Notes under the pieces: generated by a model | Told to the model about the DNA's origin: nothing | Seen by the model: the letters and a program-made list of their open reading frames with translations, nothing else | The model's database searches: none | Assembly (NCBI GenBank): GCA_964421875.1 | Contig: CAYQZD010000004.1 | Coordinates: 1-64,000 of the forward strand | Length of the DNA stretch: 64,000 nt | Direction: 5' to 3' | Origin: CAYQZD01 sp964421875 | GTDB taxonomy: Bacteria; Electryoneota; Tariuqbacteria; Tariuqbacterales; Tariuqbacteraceae | Shown here: piece by piece, positions 1-7,954 of the stretch | How positions within the stretch are numbered: the first letter of the stretch is position 1 | How the letters are laid out: each line of letters begins with the position of its first letter | Program-made: the position numbers and the translations under genes

Positions 1-20
1 GTAAATTCTCGTCTTTTTCA

Positions 21-1793
21 CTATTCGTCAACCCCCTTCTGTATTTCAGAAGTGAATATTCTGCGTTTTGCTTTTCTCGGCAGGAGGCAGATTTTCTTGC
101 CTACCATGGTTGTTTCCACCGTATCCCACCACATCCGGTCCCGCTGCAGGCCGGGGAAGCGGCGGTAATTCCTCTGTTTGAGGTTGAAGCTTTCAGCGGC
201 GCCTTGAGCGGCGGCGATTCTTTCCATTGCGTAAGCCTCGGAATGCAAGACCGCCGCTTTCGCTTCCCCGCGGGAACGGGGGATGAGATTATTCGAATAT
301 GCGCTGGCTTGATGTATAATCTGGCTCTTTTTCTCCCGAGCCGAGGCTACAGCGCGGTACTGCGGCACCACTTCCAGAGGGGGGTGGAGTTCCTGTAGAT
401 AAATATCCAGTACTTCTACCCCCAGCGATAGTTCCGAAACCGCTTCAATCATCGCCAGGCGCAGGTTCGCTTGCACGGCTCCCCTTCCGGTAGTAAGCAG
501 CGAGTCGAGGCGGCACATTCCCAGCATACGGTGCACTTCAAAACTGAAGATCGACCGGAGGATTTCATGGGCGTTTCCGCAGTTCAAAGCGTATTGAACA
601 GGATCATCGATGCGGTAGTAACAAAGGACGTTGGCATCGACCAGGTTTTCGTCTCCGGTGATGGTTATGGCTTCTTCCGGCGTTCTGACATACCTTCCCT
701 GGCGATGGGCGTATTCCCAGAGGTAGGCTTCAGGCTCCTGACCTTCAAAATCCCAGACTGTCCGGTACCCGCTCTCCACCCGCGCCTTGACGCCGGTATC
801 CACTTTGACAATATCGCCCAAAGGTTTGGGCAGATGATAATGCCAGCCTGGGGAAGTAAGGCGCGCCGCCTCGCCAAATCTGAGTTCCACTCCGGTTTGG
901 TAGGGGGCGATGGAGTAAAAGCCGGTGGCGACATAGAGCAGCGCTATGAAAATTATCAGGCAAACGGTTAACGACCGCTTACGGCGCAGAATCCAGCTTT
1001 CATAGACTTCACCGAATTTCCCCTCGGCGTCTTTGAACTTTCGACAGAAGCCGGCGACAGCTTCGGCAAGTTTTACCACTGGTCCCCTTATCCGGCGGGG
1101 CAGAAGTTTTTCGAATTTGAACTTTATCTTGAAGGATAGACCAAAGAAATTCATCGCCCTTATGAAGATCAGGGCGCCGATACGGATAACTATTAGACCG
1201 ACGACGAAAGTGGTTATCCGTTCGATATGCACTCCGAAAAATCCCAAAACTAGGGTGAGCCACACGCCAATAGAAGTGAGAAAATCGGAAAAAGTATGGG
1301 CGCTTTCCGCGACAAAGGCGATGGATTGGCGCTTCTCCCCCACCCTTCGCTTGAAACGGAACATCGCAAAGGCGATGGCGATAGCCAAACTGATACCGGC
1401 GATGGCAATCACCAGTGGAATCCCTGCGCTAAGAGTATATTTTGCAGTTTCGCCGCTGAAAGCGCCTATGACAACGCTCAGACCACCGATAATGAGGACG
1501 AAGGATATGAAGAGCGCAACCAATCCCTCAGCGTTACGAGCCCAGGGACTGGTTTTGAGTTTGTGGTTAGCGATAATAGAAGTGAGGACGGTGAGGCTGA
1601 CGGCGAAGTCGGCGGCGGAGTGCCAGGCGTCGGCCTGAAGCACGGCGCTGCCGGTAATGGCGGCAAGAGTCAGTTTCAGGATAAAAAGGAAGATGTCAGC
1701 GCTGATGGCGAGCAGCGAGGCTTTAACCAAAGCTGTGAAACGTTCCATATCCGAATTCAGCGTATTATGTGAATTTGCGGAAGGCGCAGTCAT
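21..1793 (-). CDS. CDF cation transporter domain fused to HflK-like SPFH protein
   Basis: Residues about 20-220 are a cation diffusion facilitator: several membrane segments and both metal-site motifs, HSAAD in the second segment (H60, D64, plus D57) and HTFSD in the fifth (H168, D172; numbering from the TTG at 1799). After a basic linker and a further membrane segment (about 277-295), residues 297-540 form a band-7/SPFH domain very like HflK: an EKG-type start (APYQTGVELRFGE), ITGDENLVDANVLCYYRI, and an Ala/Glu-rich helix near the end. CDF proteins export divalent metals using the proton gradient; HflK with HflC restrains the FtsH protease in the inner membrane. Both halves look intact, so the fusion is not obviously degenerate. 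I prefer the ATG at 1793 over the TTG at 1799; neither has a clear ribosome binding site. No HflC is visible, but the gene ends 20 bases from the left edge and a partner may lie beyond it. Confidence 0.85.
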   Translation of the reverse strand: MTAPSANSHNTLNSDMERFTALVKASLLAISADIFLFILKLTLAAITGSAVLQADAWHSAADFAVSLTVLTSIIANHKLKTSPWARNAEGLVALFISFVLIIGGLSVVIGAFSGETAKYTLSAGIPLVIAIAGISLAIAIAFAMFRFKRRVGEKRQSIAFVAESAHTFSDFLTSIGVWLTLVLGFFGVHIERITTFVVGLIVIRIGALIFIRAMNFFGLSFKIKFKFEKLLPRRIRGPVVKLAEAVAGFCRKFKDAEGKFGEVYESWILRRKRSLTVCLIIFIALLYVATGFYSIAPYQTGVELRFGEAARLTSPGWHYHLPKPLGDIVKVDTGVKARVESGYRTVWDFEGQEPEAYLWEYAHRQGRYVRTPEEAITITGDENLVDANVLCYYRIDDPVQYALNCGNAHEILRSIFSFEVHRMLGMCRLDSLLTTGRGAVQANLRLAMIEAVSELSLGVEVLDIYLQELHPPLEVVPQYRAVASAREKKSQIIHQASAYSNNLIPRSRGEAKAAVLHSEAYAMERIAAAQGAAESFNLKQRNYRRFPGLQRDRMWWDTVETTMVGKKICLLPRKAKRRIFTSEIQKGVDE

Positions 1794-1929
1794 ATTCAAT
1801 AAACAATAAGCAAGTGTTTATAAAACTCAATAACATAAGATAATAACAAATCGGAGGGACAATTTCAAGGTTTTCTACCTACTCCCGTAAGTTATATGTT
1901 TAACATTAAACAATCATTATTCTAAAACA

Positions 1930-1952
1930 GGGGCACCTAAAAAAGATGCCCC
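1930..1952 (-). terminator. Rho-independent terminator after the OM channel gene
   Basis: GGGGCA and TGCCCC arms, extended by CT/AG across one mismatch, enclose an A/T-rich loop; on the minus strand the hairpin is followed by TGTTTTAGAA. It lies 30 bases downstream of the outer-membrane protein gene and probably ends the ABC importer operon. The T tract is imperfect. Confidence 0.6.
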
Positions 1953-1982
1953 GAAATAATTGGAAAAATGTTGCTTGGTTAA

Positions 1983-2843
1983 TTACTTAATGAGTTGGAA
2001 AACATACCAGAAGTCAACTTTGGGTAAAACGGTATAATTCTGGCCGTTCTCGCCGCCTAAGGGTAAGGTCAGTTTAGGTCTGAAGAATACACCCTTCTTG
2101 GGCTTGTAAACACAGCCGAGACATAAGTAATGGCGGGTTTTGTCGGAATTGGTGACAGCGGTTCCGTCCACTTCTTTTTCACCCTGGCCACAGTAAATAT
2201 AGGTGGCGAAACCCATTAGTTTTTTCTGGAAGTTCCTGTCGAGCTTGGCGATGAATTTGATTTCATTGCCGGGTTTGACTTTAGTGTCGCTGTTTTCGCC
2301 GTTTATCCAGTAGTTGACTTTCAAGTGGCCCCGGAATTTGTTCATCCAGGCGGTGGAGAAAATACCGGCGAGACCGATGTCGGTAGTGCCGTCGCCGATG
2401 TTGTTCCAGCTAAAACTGTCGTCATCCTTCCCCGTCGGGAGGCGCAAAGACGCAACCAGCGCCAATCCATGCTTATCTTTGGCCCAGGGGAGGATACCGT
2501 ATCTGGTCTTGAAGTAGATGTCGCCCAAACCGGCGTTGCTTTCATCGGCTCCATTGGAGTAACTCCTGAATTTAAAGGGCACGTGGAGCATTACCTCCCA
2601 TCGGTCGATTGGAGCGTACCCGAACATAGTCTCGAATCCCCAATCGACTTTTGAATCGTCGTAATCCTCCCACTTGTCGTTGACATAGATTTTAGTCAGA
2701 CTCTTGTAATACCATTCCCCCATTGCGATGAAATTCCCTTTTTTCATACACTTCGCGCTGCGCCACAATACCTGAGCGTCAACGGGAAGACAGAAAACGC
2801 AGATGAAAGCTGCGAGACAGAGAAGCGCTAACAGTTTCTTCAT
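1983..2843 (-). CDS. Outer-membrane beta-barrel, MetA-of-phenol-degradation-like family
   Basis: A 286-residue protein with a clear signal peptide (MKKLLALLCLAAFICVFCLPVDAQ) and then alternating amphipathic strands ending in an aromatic-rich terminal strand (WYVFQLIK). Its pattern (WEVMLHVPF, LGDIYFKTRYGI, LALVASLRLPTGK, TDIGLAGIFS) matches the PF13557-type barrel family named after a phenol-degradation locus, whose members are thought to be outer-membrane channels. It begins 31 bases after the ABC ATPase and is followed by a terminator, so it is probably the last gene of the importer operon and may carry the same substrate across the outer membrane. The family link is from pattern recognition; the substrate is unknown. 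Confidence 0.7.
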   Translation of the reverse strand: MKKLLALLCLAAFICVFCLPVDAQVLWRSAKCMKKGNFIAMGEWYYKSLTKIYVNDKWEDYDDSKVDWGFETMFGYAPIDRWEVMLHVPFKFRSYSNGADESNAGLGDIYFKTRYGILPWAKDKHGLALVASLRLPTGKDDDSFSWNNIGDGTTDIGLAGIFSTAWMNKFRGHLKVNYWINGENSDTKVKPGNEIKFIAKLDRNFQKKLMGFATYIYCGQGEKEVDGTAVTNSDKTRHYLCLGCVYKPKKGVFFRPKLTLPLGGENGQNYTVLPKVDFWYVFQLIK

Positions 2844-2874
2844 TTGATACCCCTACATTTTTTGTTTTGTTCCG

Positions 2875-3642
2875 CTATGAAGGTTCAGCGGAAGTTTCCA
2901 TTATGTTTCTCAGTTTGAGATGAATTTCCGTGAATTCCTGCGCCAAGCGGTTGCGGGGACGGGGAAGCTCAATCCTGATTTCATCCACTATCCGGCCCGG
3001 TTCGGAAGCCATCACCACCACCCGGTCGGCGAGGTAGATGGCTTCGTCGATGTTATGGGTGATGAAAATGACGGTTTTACGCTTTTGGTCCCAGATGTGG
3101 AGCAGGATTTTCTGCAGACGGCTGCGGGTGCGTTCATCCAGAGCGCCGAAGGGTTCGTCCATCAGCAGGATTTCCGGGTCGTGAGCCAGGGCGCGGGCGA
3201 TAGCTACACGTTGCTGCATCCCGCCGGAAAGCTGGTAGGGCTTGGCTTTTTCCACACCGCCGAGTCCCACCAGTTCAATCAGCTCCCGGGCCTGTTGACG
3301 CCGTCTCCCCTTGGGAACGCCCCGCATCTCCAGGGGAAAGGAGACATTGTCCTGCACACTCAACCAGGGAAAGAGGGAGTACTGCTGGAAAACCAGGGTG
3401 CAGGCCTCCGAACAGTGATTCATCGGAACTCCGTTCAGGGTAATCTCCCCGGCGTCCGGCGTTTCCAGCCCGGCGACGATGCGGAGCAGGGTGGTTTTGC
3501 CACAGCCGGTAGGACCGACGACCGAAACGAATTCGCCCGTTTTGACTTCGAGGTTGACGCTGTTTAAAGCGGTCACCGCCCGGTCGGGTGTGCTGGAAAA
3601 CACTTTGCCAATGTTGTTAATCAAGAGATTTCGCATCTTCAC
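2875..3642 (-). CDS. ABC importer ATPase, SsuB/TauB/NrtD type
   Basis: A 255-residue nucleotide-binding subunit with Walker A GPTGCGKTT (about 43-51), Q-loop FQQYSLFPW, signature LSGGMQQR, Walker B LLMDEPFGALD and switch FITHNIDEA. The PWLSVQDNVSFPLEMRGVP stretch is typical of the nitrate/sulfonate/taurine/bicarbonate group. It overlaps the upstream permease by 4 bases (ATGA), so the two are translationally coupled. It powers import by the permease at 3639-4571 with the binding protein at 4549-5694. The substrate cannot be read from this subunit. Confidence 0.93.
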   Translation of the reverse strand: MKMRNLLINNIGKVFSSTPDRAVTALNSVNLEVKTGEFVSVVGPTGCGKTTLLRIVAGLETPDAGEITLNGVPMNHCSEACTLVFQQYSLFPWLSVQDNVSFPLEMRGVPKGRRRQQARELIELVGLGGVEKAKPYQLSGGMQQRVAIARALAHDPEILLMDEPFGALDERTRSRLQKILLHIWDQKRKTVIFITHNIDEAIYLADRVVVMASEPGRIVDEIRIELPRPRNRLAQEFTEIHLKLRNIMETSAEPS

Positions 3643-4571
3643 CTTTCCAATGCCGTCCAGCCTGATACCCGGTTTTGCACAAGTTGCAGCGCCTTGTTCA
3701 TCGCCAAGCCCATCAGCCCGATTACAATCATACTCGACACCAGAATATGCATCTCCGCCAGTTCATAGGAGTACATAATCAGGTAGCCGATGCCGGAATC
3801 CGAGCCCGGCAGCATTTCGGCGGCGATGATGACCATCCAAGCCACCCCTAAGCCTATCCTTAGCCCCGTCATAATCGCTGGCATAGCGGCAGGCAGCACC
3901 ACGCTGCGGAAAGTCTTCACCCGGGTCGCTCCCAGAGTTTTAGCTGTTTCCAGCCACAACTGGCGCACTCCGCCAACACCGTGAATGGTGTTCAGGAGTA
4001 TGGGGAAAAGACCGCCCCAGAAGATGATAAACACCATCCCCACCTGCACACTGTCCAGAATTGTGTCGCTGTAACGGATTCCGAACAATTGAGGGACGCG
4101 CGTGGTTTTAAACACCGCCATTGCGAAGGGAATCCAGGCGATGGGGCAGAGCGGCCGGAACATCTCCACCAAAGGATTGACCAGCCGGTGGATGATTTTA
4201 GAACTGCCCATCATCACACCCAGCGGCACGCAAATCACCACCGCTACCAGAAATCCGAACAACACCCTGACCAAAGAGACCGCAATGTTCCAAGCCAGGC
4301 TCCCGGTGCCGATGAGTTCGCTGAAAGGGTGAATCAAGACACCTACTACCGCTGTCAAGCGCGGCAATAGCGCCGGATTGTCCACCATACGGGCGATAAT
4401 TTCCCATAGCAGGAGGAAAAGCGCGGGCAACGCCAGGCTCTGGAGGATTTTAACAAGGTTCCCGATTTCCAGTAGTTTCCCGGCGCCGTTCACTCGGGCT
4501 TGATCCAAAGTGATCGGACAACAGCATTCCGGCGCTGGCGTAACCGCGCTATCTTCTTCTCTTAGCGACAT
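3639..4571 (-). CDS. ABC importer permease, SsuC/TauC type
   Basis: A 310-residue inner-membrane protein with about six membrane segments and a BPD_transp_1 EAA loop (ETAKTLGATRVKTFRSVVLPAAMPAIMTG is split here as ETAKTLGA...VVLPAAMPAI). The order and length fit permeases of nitrate/sulfonate/taurine-type importers. The N terminus is about 40 residues longer than many homologues and hydrophilic, with Cys-Cys near residue 16. Its start overlaps the end of the binding-protein gene by 23 bases and its end overlaps the ATPase start by 4, so the three are one transcription unit. Confidence 0.92.
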   Translation of the reverse strand: MSLREEDSAVTPAPECCCPITLDQARVNGAGKLLEIGNLVKILQSLALPALFLLLWEIIARMVDNPALLPRLTAVVGVLIHPFSELIGTGSLAWNIAVSLVRVLFGFLVAVVICVPLGVMMGSSKIIHRLVNPLVEMFRPLCPIAWIPFAMAVFKTTRVPQLFGIRYSDTILDSVQVGMVFIIFWGGLFPILLNTIHGVGGVRQLWLETAKTLGATRVKTFRSVVLPAAMPAIMTGLRIGLGVAWMVIIAAEMLPGSDSGIGYLIMYSYELAEMHILVSSMIVIGLMGLAMNKALQLVQNRVSGWTALER

Positions 4572-5694
4572 TGGCGCGCGCTTCCTTGATTAGCGACAGG
4601 TCGAGGAGGGTGTCGCAGATTTCTTTATCGCTTTTTTTATGCAGGCTGCCCTTGATATGACCCAGGTCATCCATCGCCTTCGCCCAGGTGCAAATCCCCT
4701 GAAGCCACTTCTCGTCCGGGTCGGTGGAATAGCCGGAAGTGGGGATGGAGTTCTCTTCCACCGCGATGGAAGTGCCTATCCATTTGGAAGCGGATTGGAC
4801 GGCGATATCCTGATCCCGGTTCATATAGTCGGTGGCGATTACGATGAGTTCGAGGAATTTAACCACCTGCTTCCGTTTCTCCTTGACCACATCGTTCATC
4901 GCTCCGATACAGCAGCAGGGGTGGTCTTTCCACAATCCCGGCGGCAGGTCGTTCAAGTCGGCGATACACTTGCCGATATTCTTCTCCTCCGCCAGGGCGC
5001 AGAAGGGATTGTTGCAGACATAGGCGTCGATGATGCCGTCCCGCAGACCGGGATTGAGCTGCTTGGCGCCTTTCATATTCACCAGCAGCACGTCAGCCTT
5101 GGTGTTCTTGGCGTCATAGGTGTAATCGATACCCTCGTGGTCCATCGCCGCCTGGAATATCAGGAGGGCGATGGCTTTTGGTGCTTTGAAACCGACCTTG
5201 ACCGGGGCGTCGCATTTTTTCACATAATCGACAAAGCCCTTCCAGTCGGTGGTTTTATCCCGGAGATTCTTCCCCACCACCAGCATATCGCCTTTGTTGT
5301 GAAGCGGCGAGATGATTTTCATCGGAGTTCCCTTGTCGGTAAAAAAAGCCACCGCCGCCACCCCTCCAAAGCCGACGTCGAAGGTTCCCTGCGCCATAGC
5401 GGTGGGCATTTTGGAACCGCCGCCGGCTTTGTAAAGCTCCAATTCACAAATTAGTTTTTTCCCGTCGTAGAGTTCGTAAAGCGTTTTAGGGCGGACCTCC
5501 TTAAGGTAGATACCATAGTCCTTCTTGAACATATCGCCGTTCAAGGCGGCGACATAGAGAGCGGTGTGGTGGTCGTGCCCCACATGCCCCACTTTCAACA
5601 CCGGCGTTTTCTTACAGAAACCGGCGATTGGGGACATCACGGCAATGAGCGCTGCCAGAGCGGCGAACGCAAGGATTTTGGGTAGTTTTTGCAT
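4549..5694 (-). CDS. Cysteine-rich ABC substrate-binding protein, SsuA/NrtA-like
   Basis: A 381-residue exported protein: signal peptide (about 1-27), then an NMT1/SsuA-type periplasmic binding fold (LKVGHVGHDHHTALYVAALNGDMFKKDYGI; TAMAQGTFDVGFGGVAAVAFFTDKGTPMKIISPL; DAYVCNNPFCALAEEKNIGKCI). The first binding strand carries GHVGHDHH and the mature chain has about a dozen cysteines, including a CCC run in DHPCCCIGAM, unusual for this family. These may form disulfides or bind metal; that is inference. It is the first gene of a four-gene operon with permease, ATPase and outer-membrane channel. Substrate unknown. It starts with ATG; GAGAGGTCTCT precedes it. Confidence 0.85.
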   Translation of the reverse strand: MQKLPKILAFAALAALIAVMSPIAGFCKKTPVLKVGHVGHDHHTALYVAALNGDMFKKDYGIYLKEVRPKTLYELYDGKKLICELELYKAGGGSKMPTAMAQGTFDVGFGGVAAVAFFTDKGTPMKIISPLHNKGDMLVVGKNLRDKTTDWKGFVDYVKKCDAPVKVGFKAPKAIALLIFQAAMDHEGIDYTYDAKNTKADVLLVNMKGAKQLNPGLRDGIIDAYVCNNPFCALAEEKNIGKCIADLNDLPPGLWKDHPCCCIGAMNDVVKEKRKQVVKFLELIVIATDYMNRDQDIAVQSASKWIGTSIAVEENSIPTSGYSTDPDEKWLQGICTWAKAMDDLGHIKGSLHKKSDKEICDTLLDLSLIKEARANVAKRRR

Positions 5695-5739
5695 AGAGAC
5701 CTCTCAAAATTAGATGCACCAGGTTATTTAGGGAAACGC

Positions 5740-6050
5740 TATTTTTAAACCGCTAACCGGCTGAAAAAGCCGCGATAACAGGCTTTTGTGCGGATATGCT
5801 GAATCCTGGACGCACTAAGAGAGACCGCCCGCAAGCGAAGCTTGTAAGTTTGCAATAGGTTGAATGAAAAGTGGCGATGCGAATACGGGGGTTGAGGGGA
5901 ATTCGAGGTTGGAGCCTTTGGCGAGGGTACTAAATCACCGTATAAGACAGGTGACACAACCAGCAAATCCACCGGACAACGCCCTTTTCGTGGTTTCGCC
6001 TTTCAACCAGCTACACTGGCTTAGCCGGGCGCGTCATGTGGATTTTAATA
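5740..6050. other. Unexplained non-coding block with hairpins
   Basis: No convincing gene lies between the binding-protein start and the repeat array at 6164. The stretch is less AT-rich than its flanks and contains several inverted pairs: CGGCT/AGCCG (5758-5773), GTGCG/CGCAC (5788-5815), a GCAAGCGAAGCTTG stem near 5831, and CCAG/CTGG near 6006. The octamer CAACCAGC occurs twice (near 5957 and 6004). On the minus strand it would be the leader of the ABC importer operon, so a riboswitch or leader RNA is possible; a remnant of a mobile intron or transposon is the alternative. I could not match it to an RNA family. Confidence 0.35.
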
Positions 6051-6163
6051 AAAACAAGCGCATATGCGTTCAATTGGTGTTTTGATTATACTAATTTACG
6101 AAATATATGTCTTTTTAGTATAAGATGCAATAAATTGTGCAACTTTTTTTTGGGAAGAAATGA

Positions 6164-6219
6164 TGGTTGGTAATCGGCAGTCGGCAGTCGGTGGTTGGTA
6201 GTCGGTAGTTGGTAGTTGG
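6164..6219. repeat. Heptanucleotide tandem array A
   Basis: Eight consecutive 7-base units, TGGTTGG, TAATCGG, CAGTCGG (twice), TGGTTGG, TAGTCGG, TAGTTGG (twice): phase is kept while the bases drift. The array abuts the hairpin at 6227-6245. Confidence 0.9.
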
Positions 6220-6226
6220 CATATAA

Positions 6227-6245
6227 GGTGGAATCTCATTCCACC
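6227..6245. repeat. Dispersed hairpin GGTGGAATCTCATTCCACC
   Basis: A perfect 8-bp stem with a 3-base loop, overlapping the last codons of the isomerase-like gene. It is a copy of the hairpins at 7883-7901 and 10362-10380, each of which also sits beside a heptamer array. Confidence 0.85.
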
Positions 6246-7558
6246 GTTCTTGTCCGCAAATTCAGGAGGCCGGCGCAGTATTTTAATTCTTCGGCAATAT
6301 CGGCGAAGGCGCAGACCAAATGGTTGCCGAGCAGGTTTTCCCGCAGCCTTTTGCTGGAAGGGATATTTACACGGATTTGGGTGTGGCAGGTGGGCAGTCG
6401 TGGGGAGGAGACTGTCTCGCCGGGGCAAATGCAGATATCATTCAGGTCGTTGCCGATGCGGACGAGGGTAACGATTTCCTTTAGAGGCAGGGAGACCTGA
6501 AGCGAAATCCCCGCGCCGGTCTCGTGGTGAGGCTTAAAGCTATAATCCAGCTTCCTCGGACCCGCCCCGCAGGGAGCGGTGCAGTGCACTAAATCGAGGT
6601 AATCCCCATTGTGAATAATGGGATTCCCCATCCAGAGCAGGTTCCCTCCCAACGCTTTCACCAAAGACATCGTTACAGCGGCATCAACGTCGCCTTCGCA
6701 GGCGGCGATGTAGCGCTCCGAACGGTTCAACGCGCTAAGCGCCAAACATCCCGTAGTCCCCAACCGCGGTATAAGGTCGAAGCAGGCGAGTGCGAGCCCT
6801 TCCGCCTCATACTCCTCCAGCAGTTTCTCCAGCCCGTATAAGACTGCGCAGGCTTTGGTTACGGTTTGCGTGTCGATACTTTTATTTCCGGAGCCGCCCT
6901 CAATCCAGGAGCGGGCGCATCGCGCGGTTTCGGATTGGGGAGCCTCGGCGACTATATCGTAAAGCTCTTCCAAAGCGAGGGGAAGGATTTCCACGCCTAA
7001 GGCTTCTTTGAAACGCTCCGGCTCCCGGCAGCTATTGACCACCCAGGGTTCCGTGGGACCTATCTGCAGAATTCTGCTGTGATTCAGGCGCTGAACAGAT
7101 CGAAATGCTTTACTATAACAGCGCCATTCAACCTCGCTTCCTATCCAGAACACCTTCCGATGTCTCATCCTGAGATGCGCGTAGAAATCCGTCGAAGCGG
7201 GGTGGGCGTTGGCTGAGAGCAGCGCTCCGGCGGTTTCTTCGGGCAAGCCGATTTCCGGGAGGTAAGCGTTGAGCAAAGCTATCGATTTGAAATTTTCCGA
7301 CAGCCGAATCATCCAATTCTGCACTCCCCCGCTGAGCGGCAGGAAAACAGCGTGTTTAGCGCCGGACTGGGAACAGGCAGCTTCCATCTCATCGTCGGAA
7401 TGAATTAGATGGAAACGGAGGTTCTCTCCATCTTCCCCCTCGATTATTGCAGAAAATGAGCGCTTAATAACCTCCAGCAAACGATTCAATTTGCTTTCCT
7501 CGCCCCAGTATCGCGGGGAAGCGAAGGCAAATATATCAAGGGGATATGACGATGGCAT
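6236..7558 (-). CDS. L-fucose/L-arabinose isomerase-fold family protein
   Basis: A 440-residue protein related to the fucose isomerase-like group (COG2407 type). The C-terminal half carries the recognisable features: AACEGDVDAAVTMSLVKALGG, then GNPIIHNGDYLDLVHCTAPCG, a layout in which the Glu/Asp and the later His would bind a catalytic metal. The N-terminal half (HAVFLPLSGGVQNWM; NAYLPEI) fits the sugar-isomerase Rossmann-like domains. Function in the cell is unknown; it stands alone, between the importer and a polysaccharide lyase gene. I chose the ATG at 7558, preceded by ACAGGACA, over the upstream TTG at 7591, which lies inside a repeat array. The last codons are formed by the dispersed hairpin, so the C terminus (RTRTVE) has been altered by the repeat. 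Confidence 0.75.
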   Translation of the reverse strand: MPSSYPLDIFAFASPRYWGEESKLNRLLEVIKRSFSAIIEGEDGENLRFHLIHSDDEMEAACSQSGAKHAVFLPLSGGVQNWMIRLSENFKSIALLNAYLPEIGLPEETAGALLSANAHPASTDFYAHLRMRHRKVFWIGSEVEWRCYSKAFRSVQRLNHSRILQIGPTEPWVVNSCREPERFKEALGVEILPLALEELYDIVAEAPQSETARCARSWIEGGSGNKSIDTQTVTKACAVLYGLEKLLEEYEAEGLALACFDLIPRLGTTGCLALSALNRSERYIAACEGDVDAAVTMSLVKALGGNLLWMGNPIIHNGDYLDLVHCTAPCGAGPRKLDYSFKPHHETGAGISLQVSLPLKEIVTLVRIGNDLNDICICPGETVSSPRLPTCHTQIRVNIPSSKRLRENLLGNHLVCAFADIAEELKYCAGLLNLRTRTVE

Positions 7559-7580
7559 AGTTGTCCTGTATATAAGTTTG

Positions 7581-7637
7581 CAGGTTGGCAAGTTAGCAAG
7601 TTAGCATTAAATGCAGGGCGGGTCATTCAGATCCGCC
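7581..7637. repeat. Octamer/heptamer array plus GGCGG hairpin (array B)
   Basis: Three 8-base units (CAGGTTGG, CAAGTTAG, CAAGTTAG) are followed at 7617-7637 by GGCGGGTCATTCAGATCCGCC, a short hairpin whose core GGCGGGTCATTCA recurs in inverse orientation at 30607-30630, also beside an array. Confidence 0.7.
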
Positions 7638-7743
7638 ATTTAAATGTTCCGGCAGGTCTTGCGCGCTGAAGGCGGGTGTGAACTGCCAGTCTTCAAGTCT
7701 TCAGACCGTATGAATTTAGCTTTATGAAGTTATAAGCAGAATT

Positions 7744-7811
7744 GTCATTCCGGCGTAGCCGGAATCCCTCCGGAAAAGAAGGATTCTGGCTCGCTGCGCG
7801 GCCAGAATGAC
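7744..7811. repeat. GTCATTCC...GAATGAC palindromic element, copy 1
   Basis: A 68-base element with terminal GTCATTC/GAATGAC and two internal hairpins (CCGGCGTAGCCGG, and the CTGGC...GCCAG pair). The following 32 bases (ending CTTCATATCGGTAAAGTGTCAC) match the flank of copy 4 at 39305-39336, so the repeat unit is about 100 bases. Confidence 0.9.
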
Positions 7812-7882
7812 GCGTTTACTTCATATCGGTAAAGTGTCACGGCAAGTCAAAACATTTTATACAGGTGTACAAGCAAACACCC

Positions 7883-7943
7883 GGCGGAATAAGATTCCGC
7901 CCTACTATCTACCGACCGCCGACTACCAACTACCGACTGCCTG
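7883..7943. repeat. Hairpin plus heptamer array C
   Basis: GGCGGAATAAGATTCCGCC (7883-7901) is followed immediately by six 7-base units (CTACTAT, CTACCGA, CCGCCGA, CTACCAA, CTACCGA, CTGCCTG), the same polarity as array A read on the minus strand. It ends 11 bases from the lyase gene stop. Nothing else is seen in the 7592-7954 gap apart from array B and the palindromic element. Confidence 0.9.
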
Positions 7944-7954
7944 TCTCCCGCCCT

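Noticed and set aside
1033..1638. A 201-codon plus-strand frame opposite the CDF-HflK gene
   Set aside because: It is a mirror of the GC-rich minus-strand gene; its product is low-complexity, rich in Thr/Arg/Lys/Pro, with no family match, while the opposite frame has clear motifs.
4639..5454. A 271-codon plus-strand frame opposite the ABC binding protein
   Set aside because: Antisense to a clearly recognisable gene, no ribosome binding site and a His/Gly-rich product typical of shadow frames.
7744..7811. Palindromic element as an ordinary terminator
   Set aside because: It recurs nearly unchanged at several places regardless of gene orientation and has no T tract; it is a dispersed repeat.
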